A stretch of DNA of 11,245 bases, taken from positions 1 through 11,245 of the forward strand of contig JANYAJ010000409.1 in NCBI GenBank assembly GCA_025361385.1, given 5' to 3'. Every line of letters starts with the position of its first letter. Positions within the stretch are counted from its first letter, which is position 1. Below, piece after piece: positions 1 to 7,060 of the stretch. Source of the stretch: Nitrospira sp. (lineage in GTDB: Bacteria > Nitrospirota > Nitrospiria > Nitrospirales > Nitrospiraceae). A model generated the notes under the pieces. It saw nothing but the letters and a program-made list of their open reading frames with translations, did no database searches and was not told where the DNA came from. The translations under genes were made by a program, and so were the position numbers.

Positions 1-186
1 GGGTATGTGCAGGATTCCGGCGAGGGCCGCTGGATGATCGCCGATGCGATTGAGAAGGACGTCCCGGTCCCGACGCTCGCGACGGCGTTGTTCACGCGAT
101 TCCGATCGCGACAGAGCGAATCCTTTGCGGAAAAGATGCTGGCGGCCTTGCGAAATGCCTTCGGCGGCCATGCCGTTCACCGATAA
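1..186 (+). CDS. gnd: 6-phosphogluconate dehydrogenase, decarboxylating, C-terminal end (partial)
   Basis: The reading frame is open from the first base and ends at TAA 184-186, giving the last 61 residues of a protein whose start lies outside the window. The tail has a helical [11 protein letters not shown] stretch, then a TRFRSRQ motif and [17 protein letters not shown] near the end. This matches the C-terminus of the short (about 300-residue, YqeC/GntZ-like) 6-phosphogluconate dehydrogenases rather than the longer 470-residue type. The family oxidatively decarboxylates 6-phosphogluconate to ribulose 5-phosphate in the cytosol, producing NAD(P)H. The zwf gene follows after only 11 bases, so the enzymes for both ends of the oxidative pentose-phosphate branch are probably co-transcribed. 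The NAD(P)-binding domain is not visible here; identification rests on the tail plus context. Confidence 0.85.
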   Translation, partial: GYVQDSGEGRWMIADAIEKDVPVPTLATALFTRFRSRQSESFAEKMLAALRNAFGGHAVHR

Positions 187-197
187 CCCGGAGCCTT

Positions 198-1742
198 ATG
201 CCACCGACTAGTCCACGTATCGACATCAGCCCCTCCAAGGAAACGATTCCTCCGGTCGAGCCCTGTACGCTCGTCATCTTCGGCGGATCCGGCGATCTCG
301 CACGTCGGCGGCTGATTCCCGCCCTCTATAACTTGCTTCTCGACGGGCTCCTGCCATCGAACTATGCCGTGATCGGGTTAGGCCGCAAGTCGATGACGGA
401 CGAGGAATTCCGTGCCACAGTTCGTGAGGGCGTACTCACCCATTCCCGGCAGGCCTTGGCAGAAGACAAATGGGAGGACTTCTCGCAACATCTCTTCTTC
501 GTATCGGGTGAAAATGAGAACCCGAACACCTATGCCAAACTGAAGTCACGGGCAGAAGAAATCGAGCGAACCCTCAAGTTGCCCGGCAACCGTATTTTCT
601 ACCTAAGCATCCCTCCGAGTTCGTTTTCGTCGGTATGCGAGGGGCTGGAACAAGCTGGATTGGCGACGAAACCAGCCGCACAGGCTCCCTATGCCCGCAT
701 CATCGTCGAAAAACCGGTTGGACGCGACTTAACGTCCGCCAAGGCCATCAACCAGGTCACCGGACGCGTGTTTGACGAATCGCAAATCTTCCGCATCGAT
801 CACTACCTGGGAAAAGAAACCGTTCAAAATTTGATGGTCGTCCGGTTTGCCAACAGCATCTTCGAGCCGATTTGGAATAACAAGTACATCGACCATGTGC
901 AAATTACGGTGAGTGAAGCCGAAGGCGTCGGAACCAGGGCCAGCTATTATGAAGAAGCCGGCGCTTTGCGCGATATGGTGCAGAACCACATGTTGCAACT
1001 ACTCTGCCTGGTCGCGATGGAGCCCCCCTACTCGCTCGATCCGGATGTCGTGCGCAATGCAAAGATGGAAGTCCTCCGCTGCCTCAGGCCCATTACCGAT
1101 CAGGATGTCGAACAGGTCACCGTCCGCGCCCAATATAGTGAAGGCACGGCCCATGGATCGCCCATTCCTGGATATCGCCGCGAGAACGGCATTCACCCTG
1201 ACTCTAAAACCGAAACCTATGTCGCGCTCAAATGCTTCGTGGAGAACTGGCGCTGGGACGGCGTGCCATTTTATCTGCGCACCGGAAAAGCACTCCCCCA
1301 CCGGGCCAGCGAGATCGCCGTCCAATTCAAAGACATCCCACACATCCTGTTCAACACCAATACACAGCAGCCGCAACCGCCGAACGTACTGGCGCTGCGC
1401 ATCCAGCCTGAAGAAGGACTCTCGCTCCGCATCGTCTCGCGCGTGCCGGGGACCCGGGAGCAGACGCACCCGGTGGAAATGGACTTTCAATACAGCGACG
1501 TCTTCGGCCGCCCATCGCCAGAAGCCTATGAGCGGTTGCTCCTGGACGTGATGGCCGGCGATGCTTCACGATTCATGCGGCGCGATGCCGTCGAAGCGTC
1601 CTGGGCCTGGATCACCAAGATTTTGGAAGGATGGCAGAAGCAAGGATTGCGCTGGTTGCCTGAATATCAGGCCGGCTCCAGCGGACCGGTCGAGGCCGAT
1701 CGCCTCATTGAACAGGATGGACGGACCTGGCGGACCTTGTAG
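198..1742 (+). CDS. zwf: Glucose-6-phosphate 1-dehydrogenase
   Basis: This cytosolic enzyme oxidises glucose 6-phosphate to 6-phosphogluconolactone, the entry step of the oxidative pentose-phosphate pathway. The product is 514 residues, close to the usual 490-510. The N-terminal nucleotide-binding motif GGSGDLA is at residues 29-35, the substrate-site EKPVG at 171-175 and the family signature RIDHYLGKE at 199-207. The C-terminal half has the expected FYLRTGK stretch. The start is ATG 198, with GGAG at 190-193 four bases upstream. An N-terminal extension of about 20 residues precedes the first beta strand, slightly longer than many homologues. The gene follows the 6-phosphogluconate dehydrogenase end by 11 bases (operon) and converges on the thioredoxin-fold gene with only 9 bases between stop codons. 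No separate promoter or terminator is evident. Confidence 0.97.
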   Translation: MPPTSPRIDISPSKETIPPVEPCTLVIFGGSGDLARRRLIPALYNLLLDGLLPSNYAVIGLGRKSMTDEEFRATVREGVLTHSRQALAEDKWEDFSQHLFFVSGENENPNTYAKLKSRAEEIERTLKLPGNRIFYLSIPPSSFSSVCEGLEQAGLATKPAAQAPYARIIVEKPVGRDLTSAKAINQVTGRVFDESQIFRIDHYLGKETVQNLMVVRFANSIFEPIWNNKYIDHVQITVSEAEGVGTRASYYEEAGALRDMVQNHMLQLLCLVAMEPPYSLDPDVVRNAKMEVLRCLRPITDQDVEQVTVRAQYSEGTAHGSPIPGYRRENGIHPDSKTETYVALKCFVENWRWDGVPFYLRTGKALPHRASEIAVQFKDIPHILFNTNTQQPQPPNVLALRIQPEEGLSLRIVSRVPGTREQTHPVEMDFQYSDVFGRPSPEAYERLLLDVMAGDASRFMRRDAVEASWAWITKILEGWQKQGLRWLPEYQAGSSGPVEADRLIEQDGRTWRTL

Positions 1743-1751
1743 CGACTCCCC

Positions 1752-2066
1752 TCATGTCAATCGCAGCTGGTTAAGAATCTCCTCTTTAGTCCCCAGCCCA
1801 CCGATAAAACGCTCGAATGTTCCCTGACGATAGAGCGCGAGCACCGGTAACGAGTGAACCTCCAGCTCCGCTGGGATCTGGAAATTCTCCTCCACGTTCA
1901 TGGTCAGGATCAGCACCTTGCCACTCACATCGGGCTCCAGTCTCTCCAACTCCCGCATCAGCGCGCGACAACCCCCGCAGCCGGGTTTCCAGAACTCCAC
2001 CAGCACCGGTACCCCTGCCTGTCCCACAACCTGATCATAGTCCCGATCGGTCACCTCACGCATCAT
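1752..2066 (-). CDS. Thioredoxin-fold protein with CGGC active site
   Basis: This is a 104-residue single-domain thioredoxin-family protein without a signal peptide, so probably a cytosolic thiol-disulfide oxidoreductase. The fold is visible as VLVEFWKPGCGGC (active-site cysteines 30 and 33), the central strand VLILTMNVEE, the cis-proline position at P74 in SLPVLALY, and a C-terminal GLGTKEEI helix. The redox motif is CGGC, not the canonical CGPC, and the residue before the cis-proline is Leu rather than the usual Thr, so redox potential and partners may differ from classical TrxA. Two adjacent ATGs (2066 and 2063) are possible starts. GGAG at 2070-2073 lies 3 bases from the first and 6 from the second, which favours the second. 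It follows the SGNH-hydrolase stop by 12 bases on the same strand, so co-transcription is likely. The natural substrate cannot be inferred. Confidence 0.9.
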   Translation of the reverse strand: MMREVTDRDYDQVVGQAGVPVLVEFWKPGCGGCRALMRELERLEPDVSGKVLILTMNVEENFQIPAELEVHSLPVLALYRQGTFERFIGGLGTKEEILNQLRLT

Positions 2067-2078
2067 GATCTCCGCTCG

Positions 2079-2714
2079 TCACGGCAGGCTTCCCGGTCTT
2101 GCAGCAAATATCTCCTCGTACAAACGCTCTGCCAATAGCCGATATCCGGCTGTGGTGAGATGCAGACCGTCATTGGAATACCGGGCCGCAAGTTGCTGTG
2201 TCTCGGGCTCAGCCGTGGCGGTAAAGAGATCGAACGCCGCCAGCCGCTTCGATTCGGCATAGCGGAGAATCAACCCGTTAAGCCAGCGCCGCCGATCAAG
2301 ATGTTCCGCACACCACCGGCGCCCCTCTTCACTACTCAGATCGTCACCCACCCTGATTGATGGCACAGTAACCGGCACCGGCGTAATCCCCGCCGCGGCA
2401 GCCAGCTCATACATCTTCAGAAGATTGCGCATAATGTCGGCCGGTGCCGCATTCCAGCCCAGATCGTTCGTCCCGCCGAGGATCACCACATGTGTCGGGT
2501 GATGGCTCAACACAGCCGATCGAAACCGCATCGCCATTTCACCGGTTAGTTCACCACAAATGCCACTGACTGATACGCGCACGGAAGGTCCGGTCAATTC
2601 TTGAAGAAATCGCCCATAGGGCGTCTCAGCTCCTTGAGGATTGTCCGCAGTGGGCGACTGAAACCCTGCCGTAAGGCTGTCTCCAAAGCAGACAATGTGG
2701 CTGGACGTACGCAT
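2079..2714 (-). CDS. SGNH/GDSL-family hydrolase (esterase/lipase-like)
   Basis: A 211-residue SGNH-fold hydrolase, the family of arylesterases, TesA-like thioesterases and carbohydrate esterases. All key blocks are present: GDSLTAG with nucleophile Ser13 (block I), a block II Gly around 51-54 in SGICGE, GGTND at 80-84 with Asn83 (block III), and DGLH at 182-185 giving catalytic Asp182 and His185 (block V). No signal peptide precedes block I, so a cytosolic location is expected. The substrate cannot be deduced. The frame stays open to base 2981, but the start is placed at ATG 2714 because block I begins 10 residues later, as is usual, and a longer form would run antisense into the HEAT-repeat gene. 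The Shine-Dalgarno is poor. The ATG overlaps the TGA of another minus-strand frame (TGATG), suggesting translational coupling. The thioredoxin-fold gene follows 12 bases later. Confidence 0.9.
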   Translation of the reverse strand: MRTSSHIVCFGDSLTAGFQSPTADNPQGAETPYGRFLQELTGPSVRVSVSGICGELTGEMAMRFRSAVLSHHPTHVVILGGTNDLGWNAAPADIMRNLLKMYELAAAAGITPVPVTVPSIRVGDDLSSEEGRRWCAEHLDRRRWLNGLILRYAESKRLAAFDLFTATAEPETQQLAARYSNDGLHLTTAGYRLLAERLYEEIFAARPGSLP

Positions 2715-2845
2715 CACGATGAACCGGATTCTACCGACCGCACCACGGGGTTCACAATGCCCTCTTGCAAGAACTGAAAGAAGGAGGAATCCCTCAGTAA
2801 TTCCTGGAGAAGCAGTCGGTGAAGAGCGGCTATTTCCTTGACGAT
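2714..2845 (-). CDS. Possible small coupled gene, or 3' part of a frameshifted gene, upstream of the SGNH hydrolase
   Basis: A minus-strand frame different from that of the hydrolase encodes 43 residues that look like real protein: KEIAALHRLLLQELLRD, then SSFFQFLQEGIVNPVV and a short polar tail. Its TGA (2714-2716) shares a base with the hydrolase ATG, the TGATG arrangement typical of coupled genes. It has no ATG/GTG/TTG start. The first codon after the preceding in-frame stop is ATC (2843-2845), 5 bases after a strong GGAGGT (2851-2856), so a non-standard start is conceivable. Alternatively, dropping one base in the CAAGGAAAT stretch (2832-2840) joins it to the preceding minus-strand frame, giving LEVLNRQEIAALHRLL and an ORF of about 65 residues that could begin at ATG 2912. 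That would make it a frameshifted gene or a sequence error. No function is recognised. Confidence 0.35.
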   Translation of the reverse strand: MVKEIAALHRLLLQELLRDSSFFQFLQEGIVNPVVRSVESGSS

Positions 2846-2874
2846 TCAGCACCTCCAGGATACGACTACTCAGT

Positions 2875-4692
2875 ATGGACGAACTCACGACAGGGGGCAG
2901 CTCACTACCCATCACACCCCTAAAAGAGCCGCCAAATCCTGAATTATCCTCCGTCAAGCGACTCCTGACGCTCTTGGACAAAACCGCGAAGTCCAGCCGG
3001 ACCTATGGGGCCGCAAACCCTGTGGCACAGAAGTTTTTCCAACAATTATTCGAAGGACTCACGGCCCATCTCGCCACCTACTCCAAATTGGCGTTTCTTG
3101 TGCAACGCTCTGAGTTATATTTCAACGGGGAAGTCGTCTATTGCGCTGAGCAGGGCTCGAATACGGAAAGCGTCGCGTTCAAACTCTACTCGGATGGCAT
3201 CAGGGAACTGACATTTCTCGAAGGGCTTCCCGCTGAAGACCTCTCATTCTTGCTCGACTCCCTGTGGAGTAGCCTCGATCCTCACGAAGAAAACGATGAC
3301 GATATTGTGACTCGTTTATGGGCAAAGAACCTCTCGACCATCACAGTAATCACAGCCGAAGAGATCGCCAAAGCCTCGACCGGTGGCGATGTCTTTGCAG
3401 TCCCTCTAGCTGGAACCATGGAGGCGCCGGAGTCGAGCCTCAGAGACCTTCTTGATCGGGAACGGGCCAAAGCTAGGAAAGAGAAGGGACCTGGAGTCGA
3501 TGGCGGCAATGTCTCGGGGGACAAGCCAGCCGGAGGAGCAGTCAGCCAAGGAGCGAGCCGATTCCAATCCGGTCACGTGGGCTATGACGTGACCGAAGCG
3601 GAATTAGCCGAGCTGGCAAAGGAAATCGAGGCCGAGAGCACCAGGGATAACACGACCTATCTCTTGGACATGCTCACGGCGATCCTGGCATCGGAAAAAT
3701 CTGCGGCGATCCTGACCAAGCTGCTCGATCTCTGGGAAAACGTCCTCGACTCATTGACGGCCCAAGGTAAATGGATCGTGCTGGATAGTGTGCTCGGCCT
3801 CTTACATGTCATCGCTGAGGTCAGACCGGATCTCGGCGAGGACCAAAAGATGCAACTGGCAGCTTTGCTCGACAGCCTTGGCTGCCCCGAACGCATGAAG
3901 ATGATCGAGGCCTACTTGAATAGGACCCCCGGCGCCACCACAGAAGGATTGCCGGCGGTACTGCTGTCGATGACATCGGCAGCCGTCCCTGCCTTATGCA
4001 CCCTCTTGGGAAACCTGGAAACGCCGGCCCATCAAGCGATCGCAGCGGAAGCCCTCGAGGCACTCGCGAAGGATCAACCGGATCACCTGCTTCGCGGGTT
4101 GACAGACCGCCGTCCCCGCTATGTGAAGAACCTGCTCACGATCCTGCTCAAATGGAACGATCCACGATTTGCAGACGCCATTGAGAAACTGGTGCGCTAT
4201 CCGGATATCCAGGTACGGAAAGAAGTCATACGAGCGATCGGGATCTTCCGTCCTAGCGGAAACGGCATGAAACTGATTGCATTCATGCACGATGCCGAGG
4301 AGTCGGTGCGGTTCGCGGCACTCAAACTGCTCATGACCGGTCAATATAAGGCATCCTACTCCGCCTGGTCACCTCTCATCTCGACGGACACTTTCATGGA
4401 TCGAAGCCTGAGTGAAAAGCGCGCGGTACTCCTCGCCATGCGCGCCACCAGTGGTGATGAGGTCATTCCATACTTTGAAAGTTTGTTCACGGAATGGTCC
4501 TGGACCAACCGGAAGAAGAAGGAAGAGCTCGCCGCCCTCGCCGCCGAAGCATTGGGGAAACTGGCCAGCCCTGCCGCGCTCATTGCTCTTGAGTTGGGAC
4601 AGAAAAAAGGCGGCGCCTCTGTGCGACAAGCCTGCACCTCAGCACTCGCCCAAGCCCAACGACAGCAGCAGCTCAAGCAGGCTGCATCATAA
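2875..4692 (+). CDS. HEAT-repeat-like protein with N-terminal module shared with the adjacent HD-GYP protein
   Basis: A 605-residue soluble protein with no signal peptide or membrane segment. Residues about 27-165 form an alpha/beta module with KSSRTY at 39-44, LYFNGEVVY at 81-89, a GIRELTF stretch and SLDPH at 133-137. Residues about 185-260 are a charged, Gly-rich linker. Residues about 260-600 are helical repeats with HEAT-like units, clearest at 360-400 (VPALCTLLGNLE... AAEALEALAK), 435-490 (VRKEVIRAIG, VRFAALKLL) and 545-595. HEAT repeats generally scaffold protein-protein contacts, so an adaptor or scaffold role is inferred. ATG 2875 is the first start after an in-frame stop at 2839-2841. 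Its Shine-Dalgarno (AGGA 2857-2860) is weak and distant; TTGACG at 2839-2844 is a possible -35 box but the -10 is poor. The HD-GYP gene follows after 16 bases. Confidence 0.8.
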   Translation: MDELTTGGSSLPITPLKEPPNPELSSVKRLLTLLDKTAKSSRTYGAANPVAQKFFQQLFEGLTAHLATYSKLAFLVQRSELYFNGEVVYCAEQGSNTESVAFKLYSDGIRELTFLEGLPAEDLSFLLDSLWSSLDPHEENDDDIVTRLWAKNLSTITVITAEEIAKASTGGDVFAVPLAGTMEAPESSLRDLLDRERAKARKEKGPGVDGGNVSGDKPAGGAVSQGASRFQSGHVGYDVTEAELAELAKEIEAESTRDNTTYLLDMLTAILASEKSAAILTKLLDLWENVLDSLTAQGKWIVLDSVLGLLHVIAEVRPDLGEDQKMQLAALLDSLGCPERMKMIEAYLNRTPGATTEGLPAVLLSMTSAAVPALCTLLGNLETPAHQAIAAEALEALAKDQPDHLLRGLTDRRPRYVKNLLTILLKWNDPRFADAIEKLVRYPDIQVRKEVIRAIGIFRPSGNGMKLIAFMHDAEESVRFAALKLLMTGQYKASYSAWSPLISTDTFMDRSLSEKRAVLLAMRATSGDEVIPYFESLFTEWSWTNRKKKEELAALAAEALGKLASPAALIALELGQKKGGASVRQACTSALAQAQRQQQLKQAAS

Positions 4693-4693
4693 G

Positions 4694-4700
4694 TAAGGAG
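4694..4700 (+). promoter_or_regulatory. Strong Shine-Dalgarno for a GTG start
   Basis: TAAGGAG sits 8 bases before GTG 4709, in the 16-base gap after the HEAT-repeat gene. It fixes the HD-GYP start at this GTG, since no ATG is available near the expected N-terminus, and shows that the second gene of the pair has its own efficient ribosome loading site. Confidence 0.75.
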
Positions 4701-4708
4701 CCGTTGCC

Positions 4709-6307
4709 GTGAGTGACTTCAAGATCAAAGAGACCCCAGCCGTGGACGAACAGGCCCACCCGATCCTCACCCACGAAAAATCCCTGTCTCAGAAAATCGC
4801 CCGTGGATCGGAGGCCGGGGACATTCTTGACCAACAGATGGTCATGTTGGGCATTCAGCTGATCACACAATTGAACGTCTTGCTCAAGAGCTCCCGCATC
4901 TATGACCGCACGAACTCAGCGTTGGATAAACCCGTCGATACGATGCTGACCTTGATTAAGACCATGGCGCACGATCACCCGGTCACCCTCCGCCTGCAAA
5001 ACGACTTCTTGTTTCTTGGAGACAGCCACTTAAAGGTGAATGCCCAACAGATGGCCGTGGCCACCAGCATCATCGACGTCTTGAACATCTGGAAGATCGG
5101 CGGAATTACCTTTTCGATGACCGCGGAGTCCAAAGATCTTCGTGAGTTCGCCGCGCTGTTTGTCAGCCTTGATCCGCACACCTCAACCATCGAAGACCTT
5201 CAAAAAGCATTTACCACACGGGGCATCGCCGGCATCGAATTAGAAGAGCAACGGCAACTGAAAGTCCGAGAAGGAGCCGAAGCAAATGGAAGCAACGGAA
5301 CCGGAACGGCGGAAAGCAAGGGATTGGGTGGCACGGAAAACGCCGACCCAAAAATGCAGAGGAAAACAAACGCCAAAAACGGCTATGCCAAAGTCGCAGG
5401 ATCGGTCGGCACACTGACTCAATCAGTCCGTGAGGGGGGAACGGTCAGCTTCAAACAAGCGAAGCGGGCGATCCAAAACATCGTCGATCTCATGATGGAC
5501 GACGAAGCGACGGTTCTCGGTCTTACGACCCTTCGCTGCCATGATCAGTACACCCATAATCATTCGGTCAATGTCTCCCTGCTGTCCATTGCGCTGGCCA
5601 ATCGCGCCGGCTATCCCAAAGGAGAACTGGCCGACCTCGGCCTTGCGGCGCTGTTCCACGACATGGGCAAATCCACCATTCCTATGGAGGTCCTGAACAA
5701 ACCGGGCGAGTTTACCGATGAGGACTGGGTGGCCATGCGCAATCATCCCACGGAGGGAGTCCTGAGTCTGTCGAAACTGAGAGGCATCACCAATCTCCCT
5801 GGCCGCATGGCCGCGGCCTCTTTCGAGCACCACATGAACCTGGACTTCTCCGGCTATCCGAAGCTGACCGTGCCCTGGACCGTCTCACTGACCGGTCGCA
5901 TCCTCACGATCGCAGACTGTTATGACGCCATGACCTCTTCCCGCGTCTATCGCCGGGAGCCCATGTCCCCATCGAAAGTCTTGAACATGATGTTCTCAAA
6001 GTCCGGGAAGGCGTTTGACTCAGTGCTACTCAAACTGTTCGTCAACTGTGTCGGCATCATCCCCATCGGCAGCCTGGTGATGTTGGAGACGAGTGAACTG
6101 GCCGTCGTGCTCAAGCCAGCCGTCGATAAGGCGAATGCCGAACGGCCGTTCGTCAAGGTCATCACCGATTCTCAGGGGGATCCCGTCGAGCACGGACGGG
6201 AGGTCGACCTCACCGAAAAAGATGAGATCGGAGATTTCCGCCACAACATTATTCGCTTGATCGACAACACAGAGTATAAGTTCGATACCAGCCGCTACTT
6301 CGTATAG
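4709..6307 (+). CDS. HD-GYP domain phosphohydrolase (probable cyclic-di-GMP phosphodiesterase)
   Basis: A 532-residue cytosolic protein. Residues about 45-182 form the same module as in the upstream protein (KSSRIY 60-65, NDFLFLGD 98-105, SLDPH 153-157). Residues about 183-228 are a low-complexity Gly/Asn/Lys-rich linker. From about 245 comes the HD-GYP domain: HDQYTHNHSVNV with His285, the HD pair His317-Asp318 in FHDMGK, His346 in NHPTEGV, His374-His375 in FEHHM, GYP at 382-384, and Asp403 in IADCYDAM. The GIIPIGSLVML tail typical of HD-GYP proteins follows. The family hydrolyses cyclic di-GMP (some members hybrid cGAMP) at a two- or three-iron centre. All the His/Asp ligands I can place are present, so activity is expected, but Met376 replaces the Glu of the usual HHE motif. 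The start is GTG 4709. Its sensory input is probably the shared N-terminal module or its HEAT-repeat partner (inference). Confidence 0.93.
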   Translation: MSDFKIKETPAVDEQAHPILTHEKSLSQKIARGSEAGDILDQQMVMLGIQLITQLNVLLKSSRIYDRTNSALDKPVDTMLTLIKTMAHDHPVTLRLQNDFLFLGDSHLKVNAQQMAVATSIIDVLNIWKIGGITFSMTAESKDLREFAALFVSLDPHTSTIEDLQKAFTTRGIAGIELEEQRQLKVREGAEANGSNGTGTAESKGLGGTENADPKMQRKTNAKNGYAKVAGSVGTLTQSVREGGTVSFKQAKRAIQNIVDLMMDDEATVLGLTTLRCHDQYTHNHSVNVSLLSIALANRAGYPKGELADLGLAALFHDMGKSTIPMEVLNKPGEFTDEDWVAMRNHPTEGVLSLSKLRGITNLPGRMAAASFEHHMNLDFSGYPKLTVPWTVSLTGRILTIADCYDAMTSSRVYRREPMSPSKVLNMMFSKSGKAFDSVLLKLFVNCVGIIPIGSLVMLETSELAVVLKPAVDKANAERPFVKVITDSQGDPVEHGREVDLTEKDEIGDFRHNIIRLIDNTEYKFDTSRYFV

Positions 6308-6358
6308 CAGGATGTTGAAAAAGTTTGTCCAGCTTCGTTCCCTGCCTCCGCTAATCCC

Positions 6359-6387
6359 TTGACAGGGCCCAGCCCCCCAGTTATTCT
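6359..6387 (+). promoter_or_regulatory. Sigma70-type promoter for the OmpH/Skp-like gene
   Basis: A perfect TTGACA (-35, 6359-6364) is followed by a 17-base spacer and TATTCT (-10, 6382-6387; 4 of 6 consensus positions). This puts transcription start near 6394, about 40 bases before ATG 6436. It lies in the 128-base gap after the HD-GYP gene, so the chaperone gene need not depend on the signalling operon. Confidence 0.6.
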
Positions 6388-6435
6388 CGCAATCGTTCTA
6401 CTGATCGCAGTCTTTACCAACAAGGAGCGCGCGTT

Positions 6436-6999
6436 ATGCACAGAACGGGAATTTTCTTGGGGCGGATCACCCTCCCCCTGGTCGCCGCAGGCATGTTGCT
6501 ACTCGGATCTCTCCCTACAGCACAAGCCGCCGAGGCCTTCAAAATGGGCGTCGTCGATCCTCAGTCCGTGCTAGAGAAATCAAAAGCGGGCAGAAAGGCC
6601 TTGGACGGGCTCAAGGAATATGTCTCCACTAGACAAAAGTTGTTGTCACGGGATGAAGAAGATTTACGCAACACCGAGAAGACGCTCAAGGAACAACTCG
6701 CGAAGCTTAGCGAGGCCGAAAAGAAAGAAAAAGAGACTCAATTCCGCGCAAAGATCCAGGACTACCAGAAGCGTGCGCAGGAATTTAATCAGGAGTTACA
6801 GGGCAAGCAGAAAGAATTGGTCGATGACTATATGAAGAAAATTGCCACGGCCACGCAGACCGTGGCGGAAAAAGGCGGGTTTTCCATCGTCGTCGATAAG
6901 GGCAGCGAACAAACGGTCAAGATCGTGATCTACAACAAAGACACCATCGACCTCACCGACCAGGTAACCAAAGAATTCGATCGCACCAACAGCAAATAA
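6436..6999 (+). CDS. OmpH/Skp-family periplasmic chaperone
   Basis: A 187-residue protein of the OmpH/Skp family, periplasmic holdases that carry unfolded outer-membrane proteins to the BAM complex. The N-terminus is a classic Sec signal peptide: MHRTGIFLGR, a hydrophobic core at about 11-26, then a probable cleavage site after AQA at residue 31. The mature protein opens with the family-typical MGVVDPQSVLEKSKAG (37-52). A long, charged alpha-helical coiled coil follows at about 55-145 (the tentacle region), then a beta-rich return (FSIVVDKG, VKIVIYNKDTIDLTDQV). Start ATG 6436 has AAGGAG at 6422-6427 with 8-base spacing and its own upstream promoter. Unlike the textbook case it is not beside bamA or lpxD, so it may be an additional paralogue. 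An outer membrane is implied for the host. Confidence 0.9.
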   Translation: MHRTGIFLGRITLPLVAAGMLLLGSLPTAQAAEAFKMGVVDPQSVLEKSKAGRKALDGLKEYVSTRQKLLSRDEEDLRNTEKTLKEQLAKLSEAEKKEKETQFRAKIQDYQKRAQEFNQELQGKQKELVDDYMKKIATATQTVAEKGGFSIVVDKGSEQTVKIVIYNKDTIDLTDQVTKEFDRTNSK

Positions 7000-7029
7000 C
7001 TCCCTCGGCCAGCAGTTGTAACCCATGAG

Positions 7030-7060
7030 GATGGGACCTCGGCCGCTCTGAGGTCCCATC
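7030..7060. terminator. Perfect 11-bp hairpin between convergent genes (probable bidirectional terminator)
   Basis: GATGGGACCTC (7030-7040) and GAGGTCCCATC (7050-7060) pair perfectly around a 9-base loop. The hairpin lies 30 bases after the OmpH/Skp-like stop and its right arm overlaps the stop codon (7059-7061) of the convergent rhodanese gene. Neither strand has a U-tract, so if it terminates it is not a canonical intrinsic terminator; an RNA 3'-end stabiliser is the alternative. Confidence 0.6.

Noticed and set aside
913..1551. Long plus-strand open frame (212 codons) inside zwf, and a minus-strand one at 999-1490.
   Set aside because: Shadows of the zwf coding sequence in G+C-rich DNA; composition is Arg/Ser/Pro-rich without domains.
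1743..1751. Terminator between zwf and the convergent thioredoxin-fold gene.
   Set aside because: Only 9 bases separate the stops and no stem of useful length is seen there.
2781..2788. AAGGAGGA on the plus strand as a ribosome site for an unlisted gene.
   Set aside because: No start codon follows at 5-10 bases, and a stop-rich stretch follows; it is the complement of codons in the minus-strand hidden frame.
2715..2981. The SGNH-hydrolase frame stays open for 89 more codons upstream, to 2981.
   Set aside because: The extra sequence is low-complexity and Ser/Arg-rich, runs antisense into the HEAT-repeat gene, and the catalytic block I begins 10 residues after ATG 2714, the normal position.
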